This document shows, in pieces, positions 30,101 to 36,100 of a stretch of DNA of 39,170 bases. The position numbers were made by a program, and so were the translations under genes. Numbering within the stretch: the stretch's first letter is position 1; the number at the start of each line of letters is the position of its first letter. The DNA lies in NCBI GenBank assembly GCA_021604405.1, contig BQJA01000027.1:1-39170 (forward strand), read 5' to 3'. A model generated the notes under the pieces. That model did not search any database and was not told where the DNA came from. It saw nothing but the letters and a program-made list of their open reading frames with translations. This DNA comes from Nitrosomonas sp. GTDB lineage: Bacteria > Pseudomonadota > Gammaproteobacteria > Burkholderiales > Nitrosomonadaceae.

Positions 30101-33100
30101 GCAATAGCTGTGCTCCAGCGAGTGCTTTGAGTGTCAGTGATGATTTTGCAATCAATGGCTTACCTGATGTATCTACGTTGACTATCAGTGCTGACGATAT
30201 TTGTTTAGGTGACGATGGTACAGTAACCGTGACAAGTAGTTTAGCGGATGGTAGTTATACCTTTAGTTATAACTTATCAGCACCAAACGCTGCCACTGGC
30301 CTTATGGCTACGGTAGCTATGTCTGGCGGCACAGGTACACTGACAATTCCGACTGCCGATCTGACTAATACAGGCGCTACACAAACGGTAACGGTAACCA
30401 GTGTGCAGGATGGCAACAGCTGTGCTCCACCTGCTGCCCTTGGCGCAAACGGTGATTTTGCAATCAATACACTACCAGATGTATCCACTTTAACGTTATT
30501 AGCCGATGATATCTGTTTAGGCGATGATGGCTCTGTGGCGATTACAACCAGTCTGGCTGATGGTACTTATGACTTCACTTATAATCTGGCTGCGCCTAAT
30601 GCTGCTCCTAGCTTGACGGGAAGTGTAACCATTAGTGGCGGCAGTGGTACCTTAACCATACCTTCTGCCAATTTAGCCAATACGTCCGCTAGTCAAACGG
30701 TAACGGTAACCAGTGTTACGGATGGCAATAGCTGTGCTCCGGCAAGTGCTTTGAGTGCCAGTGACGACTTTGTGATTAATGGTTTACCAGATGTAAGCAC
30801 TTTAACGTTATTAGCCGATGATATCTGTTTAGGCGATGATGGCTCTGTGGCGATTACAACTAGCCTGGCTGATGGTACTTATGACTTCACTTATAATCTG
30901 GCTGCGCCTAATGCTGTGCCTAGCCTGACGGGAAGTGTAACCATCAGTGGCGGTAGTGGTACCTTAATCATACCTTCTGCCAATTTAGCCAATACGTCCG
31001 CTAGTCAAACGGTAACGGTAACCAGTGTTACGGATGGCAATAGCTGTGCTCCAGCGAGTGCTTTGAGTGCCAGTGACGACTTTGTGATCAATGGTTTACC
31101 GGATGTAAGCACTTTAACTATAGTAGCAGATGATATTTGTGTAGGTGACGATGGTACAGTAACCGTGACAAGCAGTTTAGCGGATGGTAGTTATACCTTT
31201 AGTTATAACTTATCAGCACCAAACGCTGCCACTGGCCTTATGGCTACGGTAGCTATGTCTGGCGGCACAGGTACACTGACAATTCCGTCTGCCGATCTGA
31301 CTAATACAGGCGCTACACAAACCGTAACAGTAACCAGTGTGCAGGATGGCAATAGCTGTGCTCCACCTGCTGCCCTTGGCGCAAATGGTGATTTTGCAAT
31401 CAATACACTACCAGATGTAAGCACTTTAACGTTATTAGCCGATGATATCTGTTTAGGCGACGATGGCTCTGTAGCGATTACAACCAGTCTGGCTGACGGT
31501 ACTTATGACTTCACTTATAATCTGGCTGCGCCCAATGCTGCGCCTAGCCTGACGGGAAGTGTAACCATCAGTGGCGGCAGTGGTACCTTAACCATACCTT
31601 CTGCCAATTTAGCCAATATAGCCGCTAGTCAAACGGTAACGGTAACCAGTGTTACGGATGGTAATAGCTGTGCTCCTGCAAGTGCTTTGAGTGCCAGTGA
31701 CGACTTTGTGATTAATGGTTTACCAGATGTAAGCACTTTAATGTTATTAGCCGATGATATCTGTTTAGGCGATGATGGCTCTGTGGCGATTACAACCAGT
31801 CTGGCTGATGGTACTTATGACTTCACTTATAATCTGGCTGCGCCTAATGTAGCGCCTGGCTTGACGGGAAGTGTAACCATCAGTGGCGGCAGTGGTACCT
31901 TAACCATAGCTTCTGCCAATCTAGCCAATACGTCCGCTAGTCAAACGGTAACGGTAACCAGTGTTACGGATGGCAATAGCTGTGCTCCAGCAAGTGCTTT
32001 GAGTGCCAGTGACGACTTTGTGATTAATGGTTTACCGGATGTAAGCACTTTAACTATAGCAGCAGATGATATTTGTATAGGTGACGATGGTACAGTAACC
32101 GTGACGAGCAGTTTAGCTGATGGTAGTTATACCTTTAGTTATAACTTATCAGCGCCAAACGCTGCCACTGGCCTTATGGCTACGGTAGCTATGTCTGGCG
32201 GCACAGGTACGCTGACGATACCGTCTGCCGACCTGACTAATACAGGTGCTACACAAACGGTAACGGTAACCAGTGTGCAGGATGGCAATAGCTGTGCTCC
32301 ACCTGCTGCCCTTAGCGCAAGCGGTGATTTTGCAATCAGTGTGCTACCAGATCCTTCTACTACTTCGGTTAGTGTAAGTACCGTCTGTCTAGGCGACGAT
32401 GGTACGGTCACGATTACTGCCGGTAGTTTGGCTGATGGTAGTTATGACTTTACCTATGACTTAGCAGCACCAAATACAGCAATGGGTGTCATGGTTAGTG
32501 TGTCAATTACAAGTGGCACAGGAACCTTTGTTATTCCTGCTGCAAGTTTGACCAATACCACAGCCGCCCAAACGGTGACGATTACCAGCATACAGGATGG
32601 TAATAATTGTGCACCTTCAGCCTCGGTGAGCATTAGTGATGACTTTGCAATCGTTGAATTGTCCATTTCAGCTACTCCTACGGATCCTACCTGTAATAGT
32701 ACTATTGATGGAGTCATTACTATTGATGTTAGTGGTGGAGGTATTGCGGATTATAGTTATTATTGGGATAATAGTTACAATACGGGTTCCGGCAATATGA
32801 TTGGTAGTGAGCCATTCGATATTACGGGACTTGCAAACGGTACCTACGATATTACCATTACAGATGGCAACGGATGTATGGCTTCGACTACAGGAGTAGT
32901 ACTGACATCCCCTTCTGCGATTACGATTTCTTCTGACCCGGTTACCACAACAGTCTGTGTTGGAGAAACGGCTGTATTTACTGTGGTAGCAGATAATAAT
33001 GGTGAAGGAGGACTTCTATATCAATGGGAAGAAAGCACCGATGGTGGCAGTAACTGGAATCCACTTTCTGATGGGGGCGCCTATTCAGGTACGACTTCGG

Positions 33101-36100
33101 CTTCTTTGATGGTGGATGTAATGAATTTTGCCTCATTTGATGAAAATCAATACCGGGTACAAGTCAACATTAGCGGTTGCCCTGCAACAACCAGTGCGGA
33201 AGTTGCTTTGGAGGTAGAAGGCCCCATTGTTATCGATACTGACCCTCTTGATCAGGTTGTCTGTGAAGGTGAAGTAGCGACCTATGCCGTAAGCGCATCG
33301 ACTTCTGGTGGAACACTTTTATATCAATGGCAGATTTTTAGCGGAGGCTGGAATGACTTATCCGATGATGCAGTCTATAGTGGTACTACTAGCGACATGC
33401 TCATGGTCAATGCAACAGCAGCTTTAGATGGTGCACTTTATAGGGTAAATGTAAGTACCGCTACGTGTACGGAAACTTCATCATTAAGTATCAGTCTTGG
33501 AGTACAAGGTCCTTTAACTGTAGATACCGATCCGGTTTCCATATCGACTTGTGCCGGAAGCCCTGGATTATTTACAGCTTCTATCAGCAATGGTGGCTCA
33601 GGCACATTGGGCTTCCAATGGCAGGTAAGCACGAATGGTGGTAGTAGTTGGGTTGCTTTGAGTGATGATGCTATTTATAGTGGCACCACCAGTACCAATT
33701 TAGATATCAGTGATGTGACTGGGCTTGATGCCAATCAGTACCGTTTATTTGCTGGCACGGAAGAATGTGCTGCCGATACCACCGCAGCAGCTACGCTCAC
33801 AGTGGAAGGGCCATTATCTATAGATACCCATCCGCCTAATGCTGTTGCTTGTGATGGCGAAGCGGCAAGCTTTGTCGTAATTCCGGCGAATGGAGGTTCT
33901 GGTACGCTGCTATACCAATGGCAGGTGAGTACGGATGGTGGTTCCAACTGGAATGATGTGAATGATGCAGGGGTTTATAGTGGGACAACGACCAGTACAC
34001 TGAGTATTAGTGATGTTACAGGATTGGGCGATAACCGATATTGGGTGAACATCAGTACTGCTGAATGTTCTCAGATTACCTCTGATGAGGCATTACTCAC
34101 GGTAGAAGGGCCCATTGTTATAAATACAGATCCTGCGGATATGACGGCATGTCCTGGTTCTGCAGCTAGCTTTATGGTGGGAGCAGCGAGCGTCAATGGA
34201 GGTACTTTATTGTACCAGTGGCAGTTGAGTACGGATGGTGGCTCGATGTGGAATAACCTTAGCAACGGAGGGGTATATAGTGGCGTTACAACCGCAACCC
34301 TGAATATTGCCAATGTTAACGGTCTTGGCGACAATCAATACCGGGTATTAGTCAGTACTGCGGCTTGTTCGGAAGAAACTTCTATGGCAGCTGTATTGAT
34401 GCTAGACACGAATTCACCCACAGCAAATGCGGGTAGCGACGAAACGGTTTGTGGCAATGGAGATGATTTTGATCTGAGTACGTCTAATACACCACCAAGT
34501 TTTACAAACGGTAACGTGGTATGGTCCACGGGTGGTACAGGTACTTTCAGTAACAAAAACATTATCCATCCAGTATATACGCCGAGTGCTGCTGATTTGT
34601 TGGCAGGTAGCGTGACGCTGAACCTGACAGTAACCGGTACGGGTATGTGTGTCTTTGGTGCAGCCAGCGATGCGATGGTATTAACTTTCGATGTAGCGAA
34701 TGTACCGACAGCAAATGCTGGAAGCAACGAAACGATTTGTACCAATGTGATGACTTATGACCTTAGTTTATCAGCAACACTACCTAGTGCTACTAATGGC
34801 GATATCGTCTGGTCTACTTCTGGTACGGGCTTTTTCACAGGTGGCAATACGCTACTGCCCGTGTACAATGTAAGTGCAGCAGATATTACAGCTGGTAGTG
34901 TCAGTTTGATTCTTTCCGTAAACGGTAATGCTGGTGCTTGTATCGGAGAGCTGATTTCGGATGCGATGACGCTGACCTTTAGTGCAGCGCAGAATATTAC
35001 GGCAGCAATCTGGTCCGATGATATGACAATTTGTCCAGGTGGTACAGCAATAATTTCTGCAAACATCACGGGAGGTACCGGACCTTATGATCTGGCTTAT
35101 TCCGATGGTTCCAGTACTTTCACTCAACTGGGTTATACCAATGGCGACGATATTATCGTAACCCCGGCTTCAACGACTACCTATACCATAACTAGTGTAA
35201 CAGATGCTCGTTCCTGCGAGGCGACAGGAGTGACTGGTGATGTGGTAACGGTAGAAGTTTCACCTGGCCCAACAGCGGCTGTATTATTTGGGGATGCCAA
35301 TATTTGCGCCGGTGCAGATACGGATTTACAGGTAGAGATTACAGGTGGCGTTGCACCATTTATGGTGGTGTATAATGATGGTGTTAGTGATATTACAGTA
35401 ATGGGTTACAATAGCAATGATCCGATCACAGTTAACCCTACCTCAAATACGACCTATACGCTGGTTTCCGTATCTGATGCAAACGGATGTACTGGTAGTG
35501 GGCTTAGTGGTACGGCCAGTGTGGTTACCGAAAACAATGCCTCGATTGGCGCACAGCCTGTAGCTGCTTCGGCATGCCCGGGCGTAGGTGTCAGTTTTGA
35601 TGTTTCTGTCAACTATACGGGAACAGGAACCCTGACTTATCAGTGGCAGGAAAGTACCGATGGGGGAGCCAACTTCTTGGATCTGTCTGACGCTGGTGTT
35701 TATTCTGGTGTTGATATGGCGACCTTAAATATTTCGGACGTTGCGGGTCTGGATGCTAACGAGTATCGGGTACTGATTAATACAGGTATTTGTCCTGAGG
35801 TAACCTCTGATACAGTTCTACTAACCGCGCTTCCGTTACCGGACACATCAGGCTTGACGCTTAGTTTGGCTAATGATTGTAACAGTAGTGAGGTAACAGC
35901 AACCCTTAATGGTAATCTCGTCGATGGTACTTATGACCTGCTCTACGACTTGAGTGGGGCCAATACAGGTACAGGCGAAATGGCCACAGTAACGATTAGT
36001 AGTGGCACGGGAGCTTTCACTATTCCGTTTGCTAGCCTTCCCAACTTAGGTACAAGTACAGTAACCATTACGGATATAACAAACCAGACCAATAGCTGCG

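Noticed and set aside
30267..30488. Recurring antisense ORFs at 30267, 31203 and 32139
   Set aside because: They are 936 bp apart and simply mirror the A units of the 312-bp array; they have no independent evidence of coding.
28918..32661. Regular repeats as a CRISPR array
   Set aside because: Units are 312 bp, fully coding and without short repeat/spacer alternation; no cas genes are present.
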